A stretch of DNA of 8,794 bases from Clostridia bacterium (GCA_900754805.1 CAAEEE010000331.1:1-8794), one strand, 5' to 3'; counted from the first letter of the stretch, positions 1-8,100 are shown. The notes: a model not told the origin generated them from the sequence alone. Numbers and translations: made by a program.

Positions 1-78
1 CGCAAATGTGATTACAAGACAGATTGTTACGAGAACAACGCTTGGCTGAATATATTCTTTAAATGTATTACTTTTCAT
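1..78 (-). CDS. rnfG: Rnf complex subunit RnfG, N-terminal fragment (cut by window edge)
   Basis: This is the first 26 codons of the gene after rnfD; the rest lies beyond the left edge. Read on the minus strand, ATG at 78-76 opens a protein beginning MKSNTFKEYIQPSVVLV and continuing into a hydrophobic stretch. That fits the single N-terminal membrane anchor of RnfG, the subunit that carries covalent FMN on the outer face of the membrane in the Rnf ferredoxin:NAD+ oxidoreductase. The start overlaps the rnfD stop by 11 nt. A perfect GGAGG lies at 87-91, 8 nt upstream of the ATG and inside the rnfD coding sequence, so the two are probably translationally coupled. The identity rests on position (rnfC-rnfD-rnfG is the usual clostridial order) and on the anchor. 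The FMN-binding domain is not visible, so this is an inference from context. Confidence 0.82.
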   Translation of the reverse strand, partial: MKSNTFKEYIQPSVVLVTICLVITFA

Positions 79-1066
79 TCTTAGCACCTCCATACATTCT
101 CTTCTGGAAGAAGCTGTCGATGAGCGGTGTCAGGCAGTTCATAATCAGGAGGGAGAAGGATACGCCTTCCGGATACTGACCGAACAGTCTGATGAGCATT
201 GTGATAACGCCGCATCCGATACCGAATACAACTTTTCCTGCAGGTAATAACGGAGAAGTTACATAGTCTGTAGCCATGAAAATCGCACCAAGCATTACAC
301 CGCCGGCAAAGACATGGAAAATCGCCATCTGAAGCGCGTCACCGTTTCCGGTTGCTCCGTAGTAGATAAGCGAAAATACAAATACCGTGCCGATGAAGCA
401 GCATGGGATAATCGGGCTGATAATCTTCTTCCAAACGAGGAAGATTCCGCCGATGAGCAGTGCGAGTGCGCTGACTTCACCCATTGAACCGCCGACATAT
501 CCAAGGAAGAGTTCCATATTTCTTGGAAGTTCTACCAAATTGCCTTCGGAAAGAATGCCGAGCGGAGTTGGTCCTGTAATAGCGTCTGCCGTCTGGTTCA
601 TTCTCGGAAGCGGCCACGTCGTCATTTCGGTTGCAAAAGAGATGAACAGCACGATTCTGGCTGTGATTGCCGGGTTAACGATGTTTTTGCCAACGCCGCC
701 GAATAACTGCTTAACAACGATAATCGCTACGAAGCAGCCAACGATTGCAATCCAGTAAATATCATAGTTGTCCTTGCATGGTGCAGGAACATTGAAAGCA
801 ATCAATGTACCTGTCAAAGCGGCACTGAGGTCGCCGACTGTCTGCTGTTTTTTCATAAGTTTGTTCCAAGCCCATTCGAAGAACATGGAAGCTGCGATAC
901 ATACCGCAGTCAGAATCAGTACACTGAATCCGAAAACATATGTACTAACGAGTAAAGAAGGTATCAATGCGAGGATAACCATCAACATGGTCTTCTGTGT
1001 ATCCAATGCGGTCACAAGATGAGGAGACGCGGATACGATTAAATTGTCATAATATTTCTTATCCAT
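68..1066 (-). CDS. rnfD: Electron transport complex subunit RnfD (332 aa, integral membrane)
   Basis: RnfD is an integral membrane subunit of the Rnf complex, which moves electrons from reduced ferredoxin to NAD+ and pumps Na+ or H+ across the cytoplasmic membrane. The protein belongs to the NqrB/RnfD family and has the expected length. Hydrophobic helices occur at about residues 27-60, 78-93, 104-122, 134-146, 196-237, 247-266 and 277-312. Family-typical stretches are GKNIVNPA (127-134), ATDYVTSP (265-272) and GQYPEGVSFS (296-305). The covalent flavin site is expected at TGPTPLG (164-170), with Thr167 as the candidate FMN-linked residue. The more usual form of this motif, as I recall it, is TGATP, so Pro166 is a variant. 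The ATG shares its A with the TAA stop of rnfC (TAATG), and AAGGAGG lies at 1077-1083, 10 nt upstream. The 3' end overlaps rnfG by 11 nt. Identity is secure. Confidence 0.96.
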   Translation of the reverse strand: MDKKYYDNLIVSASPHLVTALDTQKTMLMVILALIPSLLVSTYVFGFSVLILTAVCIAASMFFEWAWNKLMKKQQTVGDLSAALTGTLIAFNVPAPCKDNYDIYWIAIVGCFVAIIVVKQLFGGVGKNIVNPAITARIVLFISFATEMTTWPLPRMNQTADAITGPTPLGILSEGNLVELPRNMELFLGYVGGSMGEVSALALLIGGIFLVWKKIISPIIPCCFIGTVFVFSLIYYGATGNGDALQMAIFHVFAGGVMLGAIFMATDYVTSPLLPAGKVVFGIGCGVITMLIRLFGQYPEGVSFSLLIMNCLTPLIDSFFQKRMYGGAKNEK

Positions 1067-2376
1067 TAGATCCCTGCCTCCTTCAGTACCGTTTTACCTA
1101 AAGTATTGATGAATCCTAAAGGTCTGTGAGCCGGACAGATGTAGGAACATGAACCGCAGTTCATGCACTGCATTACCCTTAAGTCTTTGAGTGCCTGTGC
1201 ATCTCTCATTTCGTAAGCCTTAGCCAAAGCTGTCGGAATGAGTTTGAACGGACATGCCTTATGACATCTTCCGCAGTTGATGCAGGCTGTTTCCTCTTTT
1301 ACGATGCTCTGCGGGCCGGAGAACGCTAAGATTGCGTTGTTGTTCTTTACCAGCGGCATAGCGTCGGAGTAGATCGCTCTTCCCATCATAGGCCCACCCA
1401 TCAAAATCTTCTTAGGCTCAGCTTTATAGCCGCCGCAGAATTCGATGACATCGTGAATGGAAGTTCCGATTGGCGCAATGACATTCTTAGGCTCTGCTAC
1501 AGCATCTCCATCAACGGTTACTCTCTTCGTTGTCAGAGGACGGCCTGTCTTGAAGTACTGTCCTACGAATGCAACTGTCGTAACATTGTCAAGAATTACA
1601 CCCATATCTGCAGGGAGTACACCTGCGTCCATGTTTTTACCGGTGATTTCATATACAAGCACACGTTCAGCACCCTTCGGGTATCTTGCCTGAAGCTTGA
1701 ATGTTTCGATGTTTGTGATTGCGCGTTCCTTGATACGCTTGTCAAGAAGCTGAATCGCATCCGGCTTGTTTTCTTCGATTGCGATATAGCCCTTGTCAAG
1801 TCCGATGTACTTCATAATCAGAAGACATCCGTCAAGCAGTGCATCCGGTGTTTCCAGCATTAATCTGTGGTCGGATGTAATGAATGGTTCGCATTCCGCA
1901 GCGTTTACTACGAGCGCATGAACGTCATCAATGTTCTTAGGGTTAAACTTGATGTGTGTCGGGAAAGATGCTCCTCCCAAACCTACCAAGCCGGATTCTC
2001 TGACCGCTTTCACGAATTCAGCTAAATCCTTTGGTTCTTCCGGAACTTTTACTTCCTCGGATAATTCTTGTTTCTTGTCTGTTTCAATGACTACAAGCGT
2101 TTCAAATCCGCCTGCTGCATTTCTCTGCTCCTCGATGGCGATAACCGTGCCGGATACGCCGGAGTGGATAGGTGCACTTACGAAAGCGTCTGTGTCGCCG
2201 ATTTTCTGGCCGACTTTAACATAGTCGCCCTTAGCTACCAGCGGTTTACAAGGTGCTCCGATATGCTGAGACATAGAAATCTTTACAACATCCGGCGTAG
2301 GCATTATTTCTGTTGCACACCCGGCAGTATGCTTATAATGACTCACATGGATGCTTTGTAAATGTTTTTGACTCAT
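1066..2376 (-). CDS. rnfC: Electron transport complex subunit RnfC (436 aa, 4Fe-4S)
   Basis: RnfC is the peripheral cytoplasmic subunit that docks on the Rnf membrane core and is thought to exchange electrons with NAD(H). Two ferredoxin-type 4Fe-4S motifs are complete: CINCGRCHKAC (Cys365, 368, 371, 375) and CMNCGSCSYIC (Cys404, 407, 410, 414), each followed by Pro. An N-terminal lipoyl/biotinyl-like barrel covers about 40-100. It is followed by a Complex I 51-kDa-type nucleotide/FMN region with GLVGLGGASFPTH (129-141) and NAAECEPF (158-165), and an SLBB-like segment around 250-330. The length is normal for a clostridial RnfC. The ATG at 2376-2374 is preceded by AAGGAAGG at 2387-2394 with 10-nt spacing. 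It is the first gene of the operon, behind the promoter in the 2377-2531 gap, and its TAA overlaps the rnfD ATG by one base. The Ser in GGASFPT replaces the Gly often seen in GGAGFPT; I treat this as natural variation. Confidence 0.97.
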   Translation of the reverse strand: MSQKHLQSIHVSHYKHTAGCATEIMPTPDVVKISMSQHIGAPCKPLVAKGDYVKVGQKIGDTDAFVSAPIHSGVSGTVIAIEEQRNAAGGFETLVVIETDKKQELSEEVKVPEEPKDLAEFVKAVRESGLVGLGGASFPTHIKFNPKNIDDVHALVVNAAECEPFITSDHRLMLETPDALLDGCLLIMKYIGLDKGYIAIEENKPDAIQLLDKRIKERAITNIETFKLQARYPKGAERVLVYEITGKNMDAGVLPADMGVILDNVTTVAFVGQYFKTGRPLTTKRVTVDGDAVAEPKNVIAPIGTSIHDVIEFCGGYKAEPKKILMGGPMMGRAIYSDAMPLVKNNNAILAFSGPQSIVKEETACINCGRCHKACPFKLIPTALAKAYEMRDAQALKDLRVMQCMNCGSCSYICPAHRPLGFINTLGKTVLKEAGI

Positions 2377-2425
2377 GTGTGTGAGACCTTCCTTTCTAAA
2401 TTTTATATAAAATCATACAAAAGAT

Positions 2426-2454
2426 ATTATACTACAACAAAAATCAAAAATCAC
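2426..2454 (-). promoter_or_regulatory. Probable sigma-A promoter of the rnf operon with A/T-rich upstream element
   Basis: On the minus strand a perfect -10 hexamer TATAAT lies at 2431-2426. With a 17-bp spacer the -35 is GTGATT (2454-2449), which matches TTGACA at only three positions. A run of seven A followed by six T (2468-2456) sits almost directly upstream of the -35 and looks like an UP element or bent A-tract that could offset the weak -35. Transcription would start near 2419, leaving a leader of about 43 nt before the rnfC ATG. This is a sequence match only. Confidence 0.6.
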
Positions 2455-2531
2455 TAAAAAATTTTTTTCTTATCACGGAAAATGTCGAAACATATCAGAA
2501 AACCATGAAAAACTTAACAAATTGGCAAATT

Positions 2532-3944
2532 CTATCTCCCCACAGCAACCTTTCCGTCTGCTGTTATTCCGATAACCTTCTCATCCGCTGCCCGCCTTGC
2601 TTTTACATATTCGAGTACTTCTGCCGTTAAAATTTCTCCCGGACAGGCAATCGGCACGCCCGGCGGATACGGAATAATTGAAGCGGCACAGACCTTCCCA
2701 GATGCTTCGTCAATCGGCACATATATTTTCTCTTTCGGAAGTTCAGTCCTCTCCAATCTCTCTGTCAAAGCCTCCGGCTGCCGCATTTCACGTTCGCCGC
2801 TCATTTTCCGCTCGGCAGCAGTGGCTTTCAGCCCCTCAATGAGCCGCTCATAGTCACATCGTCTATTGCCGATTCCGCTCATGCACATGATGATATTTCC
2901 GGTAACAAGCTCAAGAAAAATCCCTCTCTTCATCAAAAGTTCTTCAAGTTCGTTTCCATTAATGTTATATGCTGACATATCTATGTTCATTTTCGTGCGG
3001 TCAAGAGTTTCTTCTTCCATAATCACAAGCCCCGGAATCTTCTTAGCCTCTTCATAGAAAAAGTCCAGATTCTCTGCCCACGCACGCATCAATTCCTCTC
3101 CTTTTTCGAGCAAAAGGTCCGCACTGATGTCAAGCGTTGCCATCATCGGATAGGAAGGGCTTGAGCTTTCAATCATCTGAAGTTTGTCTTCCAATACATT
3201 AAGATCCGTTCTGTCCGTGCAGACATTCAAAAGTGCGCTCTGCGTCCATGATGCGAGTGTTTTGTGTATGCTGTTTATCACAAGATCCGCACCTTGCTCT
3301 TCTGCCGCCTGCGGGAAACCGCATACACCGTATTTTGAGAAAAACTTAAGATGCGCACCGTGAGCCTGGTCAACGATTGAAATTTTTCCGCGTTTATGTA
3401 CTTCATCCGCAATCGCTTTAATATTGCTGCAGATTCCATAGTAATTCGGCGATGGAATAAGGACCGCATCCGCCTCCGGGTTTTCATCCAGACATTTGGC
3501 GATTTCCTGTGCGCTGACTCCGCCAAGGACTCCAAATTCATCTATAATCTCCGGATATGCATACACCGGCGCGATGTCCGAAAGCGACAGTGCATTGAAG
3601 ACCGACTTATGGCAGTTCCTTGCCATTACAAGTTTTTTCCCCCTGCCTACCGTCGCGAGGATTGACGAAATCAGACCTCCGGAACTTCCGTTTACCAAAA
3701 GGTAAGATTTTTTTACATCATAAAGCTGCCTGTATTTTTCCATCGTTTCGGCGATAATGCTCTCGGTCTGAAACAAATTGTCCGCTCCCGGAATTTCCGT
3801 AATATCGCAGTCCATGATGATATCCAGAAACGCTTCGTAGCCGTTTTCGCGGTAAATCCGGGAGCCTTTGTGCCCCGGCATGTGAAAGGATACCGGCTCA
3901 AGCGCCGCATGTTCTTCCAAAAATTGTCTGATCCCCTTATTCAA
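2532..3944 (-). CDS. Orn/Lys/Arg decarboxylase family protein, short YaaO/SpeA type (PLP-dependent)
   Basis: This is a fold-type-I PLP-dependent decarboxylase of the Orn/Lys/Arg family (PF01276 major domain plus PF03711 C-terminal domain). Such enzymes convert a basic amino acid to CO2 and a polyamine such as agmatine, cadaverine or putrescine in the cytoplasm. Numbering from TTG (470 aa): FHMPGHKG at 20-27; phosphate-binding GSSGG at 86-90; VDQAHGAH at 191-198, with Asp192 positioned for the pyridine nitrogen; SIHKT at 225-229, with Lys228 the Schiff-base lysine; and the C-terminal signature IIPYPPGVP at 423-431. It lacks the N-terminal response-regulator-like wing of the long E. coli enzymes. 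The start is uncertain. An in-frame ATG at 3971 lacks a good ribosome site, whereas TTG at 3944-3942 has GGAGGAG 10 nt upstream and gives the usual spacing of about 20 residues before FHMPGHKG. The TTG overlaps the upstream stop by 8 nt. Substrate cannot be told from sequence. Confidence 0.92.
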   Translation of the reverse strand: MNKGIRQFLEEHAALEPVSFHMPGHKGSRIYRENGYEAFLDIIMDCDITEIPGADNLFQTESIIAETMEKYRQLYDVKKSYLLVNGSSGGLISSILATVGRGKKLVMARNCHKSVFNALSLSDIAPVYAYPEIIDEFGVLGGVSAQEIAKCLDENPEADAVLIPSPNYYGICSNIKAIADEVHKRGKISIVDQAHGAHLKFFSKYGVCGFPQAAEEQGADLVINSIHKTLASWTQSALLNVCTDRTDLNVLEDKLQMIESSSPSYPMMATLDISADLLLEKGEELMRAWAENLDFFYEEAKKIPGLVIMEEETLDRTKMNIDMSAYNINGNELEELLMKRGIFLELVTGNIIMCMSGIGNRRCDYERLIEGLKATAAERKMSGEREMRQPEALTERLERTELPKEKIYVPIDEASGKVCAASIIPYPPGVPIACPGEILTAEVLEYVKARRAADEKVIGITADGKVAVGR

Positions 3945-5028
3945 CGCTCTGTATCTCCTCCAAAAATTCATTTTCTACCAATCCGTCCGCTCGCATCAGA
4001 TTCTGCATTGCTGCAATATCCGCTGAAATATCAATGCTCTCGGAAAGGAACATTTTGTCAAGTTGTTTCTCAAAAGCCGTAACCATCATGTCCATGGTGT
4101 CTTCAATCTTCCGTTTGGAGTCACCGATATTCGTGCCTTCAACGCCTTGTGCATCAAGCTCCGCATAACCGCGAAGCAGCTTCAGGCTTGTCGGAAGATA
4201 ATAATCCATGAATTTTCGCATGCTTCCGAGTTTTTTCGGTTGTTCTTTCGCAATTTTAAAAATCTTGCCTGTCAAATCCTCCAGGCGGCTGATTTTTGCG
4301 CTCATTTCCTCGCCCGGTATCCGGTCGTTCAGGTCGCGAAGCTCTTTCAGGATTCTTTCGTACTCATCCAGATTCTCCGCGGCAGCCTTTGCAGCCGCCT
4401 GCGCCGCCTCAGCTTCAGCCTTTGCTTTTTTTGAAATCGGCGCCTCGCCTCTTACCACCAGGCAGTCGGAGCGCATATCAAGATATGCCTTCTCGCCAAA
4501 CATTCCAAAATCAATGCAGCGCTGCAGCATTTTCGCTGTTTTTCTATGGGATGCAGGCAGTGCAGCCGCAACCTCATCGATTGACATATGATCCGCATCA
4601 CCCACGACTGCGACAATACGTCTGCGTTTTTTGGATGCAGAGCGCATCCCCAGCGATATAAAAAGCATCCCAATTCCGCATACAAGCCATATGGAATCTC
4701 TTATCAAATCTTCAAGTGCGTAACTGATGCCGCTGTTGTTGTTCATACACCAAACCAGGTATTGAATCGAGTCCGGCAGTCCCACTGCGCTGAAAATGAT
4801 AAGCACCGTTCCTAAAACAAGCCATATATTCTGCGTATTTATTTTCTTCCTGCTGCCCGGCTTCTTTTCCTTGGCAGGATCTTTTTCTTCACAAGCCCTT
4901 GCTACAATCAAACACACACCGATTGGCCAGCCGCCGCATATAAAAGTAAGCACAATCAGCCAAGTTGGGATATGATACCCTCCGTTTGGATTACGAAATT
5001 GCTCTGTGAATTTTTTCTTCTGTTCCAT
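3937..5028 (-). CDS. Membrane protein with winged-helix-like and XpaC-family domains (363 aa)
   Basis: The C-terminal part (about 245-350) resembles the XpaC family, named '5-bromo-4-chloroindolyl phosphate hydrolysis' after a phenotype; its molecular role is not settled. Recognisable stretches are MRKFMDYYLPTSLKLL (270-285) followed by an E-L-D turn, then a helix with IEDTMDMMVTAFEKQLD (308-324) and SADIAAMQNLM (335-345). The N-terminus has three likely membrane segments at about 22-44, 67-93 and 108-127. Next comes a basic RSASKKRRR stop-transfer stretch and a winged-helix-like segment (137-193: helix, DEVAAALPAS, helix, GMFG, YLD). An Ala/Lys/Glu-rich coiled coil (200-256) links to the XpaC part. 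The ATG is preceded by a GGGGG at short spacing. The gene starts behind the 5074-5102 promoter and runs into the decarboxylase gene. The topology puts the soluble part after the third helix, probably cytoplasmic. The family call is from remembered pattern and not a search. Confidence 0.75.
   Translation of the reverse strand: MEQKKKFTEQFRNPNGGYHIPTWLIVLTFICGGWPIGVCLIVARACEEKDPAKEKKPGSRKKINTQNIWLVLGTVLIIFSAVGLPDSIQYLVWCMNNNSGISYALEDLIRDSIWLVCGIGMLFISLGMRSASKKRRRIVAVVGDADHMSIDEVAAALPASHRKTAKMLQRCIDFGMFGEKAYLDMRSDCLVVRGEAPISKKAKAEAEAAQAAAKAAAENLDEYERILKELRDLNDRIPGEEMSAKISRLEDLTGKIFKIAKEQPKKLGSMRKFMDYYLPTSLKLLRGYAELDAQGVEGTNIGDSKRKIEDTMDMMVTAFEKQLDKMFLSESIDISADIAAMQNLMRADGLVENEFLEEIQSVE
3955..3961 (-). 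promoter_or_regulatory. Ribosome binding site that decides the decarboxylase start
   Basis: GGAGGAG on the minus strand lies inside the last codons of the upstream XpaC-like gene and 10 nt before the TTG at 3944-3942. It lies downstream of the alternative in-frame ATG at 3971 and so could not serve it. This placement argues for the TTG start and for translational coupling to the upstream gene. Confidence 0.6.
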
Positions 5029-5073
5029 TTTCCCCCATACTTTCCTTCAAATATTCTCTTTTTTTCTATGCAC

Positions 5074-5102
5074 AGTATAGCACCTTACCCCTCAAAATGC
5101 AA
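5074..5102 (-). promoter_or_regulatory. Sigma-A-type promoter for the XpaC-like/decarboxylase operon
   Basis: On the minus strand the -35 TTGCAT (5102-5097) and the -10 TATACT (5079-5074) are separated by exactly 17 bp. Transcription would begin near 5067, giving a leader of about 39 nt before the ATG at 5028. The promoter lies just downstream of the terminator of the previous gene, as expected for an independent unit. The sequence TGTCGAAACAT abuts and overlaps the -35 by one base. Confidence 0.65.
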
Positions 5103-5111
5103 TGTTTCGAC

Positions 5112-5149
5112 AAAAAACAAAAACCCATCGGTCTGTTTTTCCGATGAGT
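5112..5149 (-). terminator. Rho-independent terminator of the surface protein gene
   Basis: On the minus strand ACTCATCGG (5149-5141) pairs with CCGATGGGT (5131-5123) across a 9-nt loop, with one G-T wobble. The stem can be lengthened by five A-T, G-T and C-G pairs using CAAAG and TTTTG. A T-rich tract (TTTTGTTTTTT, 5122-5112) follows immediately. It begins about 37 nt after the TAA stop of the surface protein and separates it from the next promoter. Confidence 0.92.
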
Positions 5150-5186
5150 CTTTGCGTTTTACATAGAAGTTTTTCAAAAAGATTCG

Positions 5187-8100
5187 TTATCTTGCTTTGC
5201 TCCAGGTTCTGCTTGCATACTTACACTGCTTGAGTGCTGTATTTGCAACGAGTTTGCCGTTTTCATCGTAAACTCTTACCTGAACTTTGTAGAAGTATTT
5301 CGTTCCCTTCTTACCGCTTGTGTTGGTGTAAGAAGCAGTTTTCTTCGTCACGGTGGACCTGTAGGAAGCTGCTTTCTTCGTGGAGCGGTAGAAGCGGTAT
5401 TTTACGGTGAAGCCAAGGTCTTTGAGTTTCTTGATGGAAGCCTTAACCTTCGCGTCGCCCCTCAGGACTGCCTTGATGTTCTTCTTTGCAGTCTTGCCGG
5501 AGCGTGCTACGAGCTTCATATCCTTAACGATAGATTTTGCTTTTTCAATCTTCGCTGCGGCATCGTCTGTCGGCTCTGCTGCTTTTTCGATTACGACGGT
5601 TACTGTAGATCCGGTTGCTGCTTCGGACATCGCTTTCAGCTCGTCCTGCGTGTAAGTCTTATCACCAAACGGTGTCTTAATGGTCAGTTTCGCATTCGTA
5701 TCTTTTACGATGGAGTCGATGAAGCTCTTATCAAGCGTTACATCCGCTTTCGTCGCATCGCCAACGGATTTGCCGGAAACATTCAAAATGATTTCCTTCG
5801 ACTTACTTGCTTTCGCCTGCTTCAGTATTTCTTTCTGATTATCAGCGGAAACTTTGACATCAGCAACCTTCGTCTTAGTGCCGTCAGCGTTTGTCTTTTC
5901 GCTTACCTTGACTTCGGTTGGTGCAGTCGTCGTGCCGGTCTTGGTGTCGGTGGTGACATCTTTGACTTCCTCGACAGTGCCACCCGGAATGTCCCAGTTT
6001 TCTCCGCTTATGTCGATGGTGTAATCGTCCGTATAGTGGAAGATAATCTCTTCTCCGCCATTTAAGTACTGCTGCGCCACGCCTAAGCTCGGGTGCTTTC
6101 CGTTTAAGGTATACATCCAGCCGGAAAAACTTCCGTTTGTGAACTGACCAAGAGTTACACCATTTCTGGTTAAGCTCTCAATGTATGCGGTTCCAAGTCC
6201 ATAACTTTCTTCCCATGTAATGGCGTTCGCCTCGAAAACTTTTTTCATTACATCGTAAACGGTTTGGTTGTTAGTGATCGGAACTTCGGTTCTTTCTACC
6301 CATGTTTCCGGCAGATTCTTATCTTTCAAGGTGTGCTTTCCGGTGGCTTCCGTCAGCTCGCCGTGCGCCGTATCGCCAAGCAATGTGAAGAATACCGTAA
6401 TTGGCGTTGCCTTTGGATACAGTACCGTTACTTCATAAGCAGCCGTTGCTGCCCCATAGGTCACGGTAATGGTCTGCACGCCACGTTTATTGCTGTTGAA
6501 ACCCGTAAATTTAACATCCGGGAATCGCTTGTCATCTTTATCGATTTTAGCCGTCGTTCCATCGGAATATTTCGCTGTAATGATCACACCATCCGTAATA
6601 AGTTCATCCCCGGTTTCATACGTGGTTTTGTATTTTCCGCTCAGGCTGATTTCATAAACGACAGGCTCGCTGCGATGGATAGGATATCCATCTCCTTGTT
6701 TCCAATTCTTATAACTGGTAGCAGAGTCATTTAACCTTTTCAGAAGTTTCCCGGTTCGGAATTCGTTGCTGTTCAGTCCTTGAGTCAGCTTATCGCAGTC
6801 TTTTCCCAGCGGGTCATCACTTCTCCCGAATTTTTTTGTGGTTAAATCCACATTATCTGCATTTACATAGCCGATACCCTTTTCAAGTCCATCGCCTATC
6901 ATGTAATAATTGTTGGAAATTATGTTGTATTTATCCAAGGAGTGCATGTAGCCAATGATACCTCCCACATGCGCACCATTCGACACGATGCTTCCTGCGA
7001 AGTGGTTATCCTGAATATACCCGATTCCATTCTCCCAGCACTGTTTGCAAACAGGTTCTCCTCCAAAAATACCACCGACATAATCAGCCGCAGAAATTTC
7101 TGCTTTTGCAAAGCAATTTTTGATTGTTACGCATTTGGTATTTGGGGCTGATTCTGCAGAATAGCCGCCACCGACGATTCCGCCGACACGGTTTCCGGTT
7201 GCCTTTATCGTGCCTTCAAAGCTCGAATTCAGCACAGAAAAGTCTCCCATAGACTGTCCTTTCCGTCCAACCAAACCTCCAACATTATTCTTGCCTTTTA
7301 CCGTCGCCTTACTTTTACAATTTACAACAATACCGTTGAACTCACCAGCTAAGGAACCAATCCCATTCTGTTGTCCGTCATAGCCAACGATAACGTCTTC
7401 TTGAACCTCACAGCTGCGCAAATAGACTTTATTTGCCCCGGATGCGTAGCCACCGATAAATCCGGATTTTAAAATTTGTGTTCCGGATAAAATGCGGACA
7501 TTTTCGATTGTCGCTGTATAGAGATATCGGCTCTTAAAATCCGAGTCGTTCTCACCGCCTGCATAGTCAACAGTATAATTGTTGATTAACCCATATCCAT
7601 TAATCTTTTTCCCATAGATGTCCAGATTCTTTACCGTCGTCTGTCTCACATAGCCAAGCAGCGGCGATCCATTTTCGCTTATCGTTAGTTTATGTCCGTC
7701 TCCGTCTATCGTTCCGGAGAATGGCAAGATATTCTTTCCGTTGTTCGGGTCCGCAGAGCCGCTCTTCAGTGCTCCAATCGGCTCCCAATCAGCAGGCAAA
7801 GTGATATCTGTTGTCATTCTAAATGTGTACCCGAACAAATTATTTCCTGACTTCACATAATTTCCTATTATTTGAAAGTCCTGCAAGCTGTTGATTAAGT
7901 ATGTGTTTTCCTCATTTTCTGCTTTTTGTAAATTGCTAAGCGCGGCACGTTGATCCACGACTGTTATTGCTGCAAAATCGGAATATGCAGTTGCCGTAAA
8001 GCCTTGTAAAGTATTTGTTGCCGCATAGAAATAATATTTTGTACCCAGTGATGTAGTATCCGGAAAACACAAAGATGTCTGCTCCAATTCAATTGGGATT

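Noticed and set aside
2514..2520. Possible Rex redox-repressor site (TTAACAA) upstream of rnfC
   Set aside because: Only one half-site is present. The expected inverted partner at the right spacing is absent, and the region is very AT-rich.
2455..2531. Intrinsic terminator after the decarboxylase gene
   Set aside because: The only hairpins are a 4-bp stem around TTCG (2482-2493) and the A7T6 palindrome. Neither has a GC-rich stem followed by a T-run, so no terminator is called; transcription may read through towards rnf.
1066..5028. A single functional operon of XpaC-like, decarboxylase and rnf genes
   Set aside because: A 155-bp gap with a good -10 and an upstream A/T element separates rnfC from the decarboxylase, so rnf most likely has its own promoter even if some read-through occurs.
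6264..6734. 156-codon open frame on the plus strand
   Set aside because: It lies wholly inside the surface protein gene, antisense to clear Big_3 and DUF4430 domains, and has no recognisable domain or ribosome site. The same reasoning removes the other plus-strand frames.
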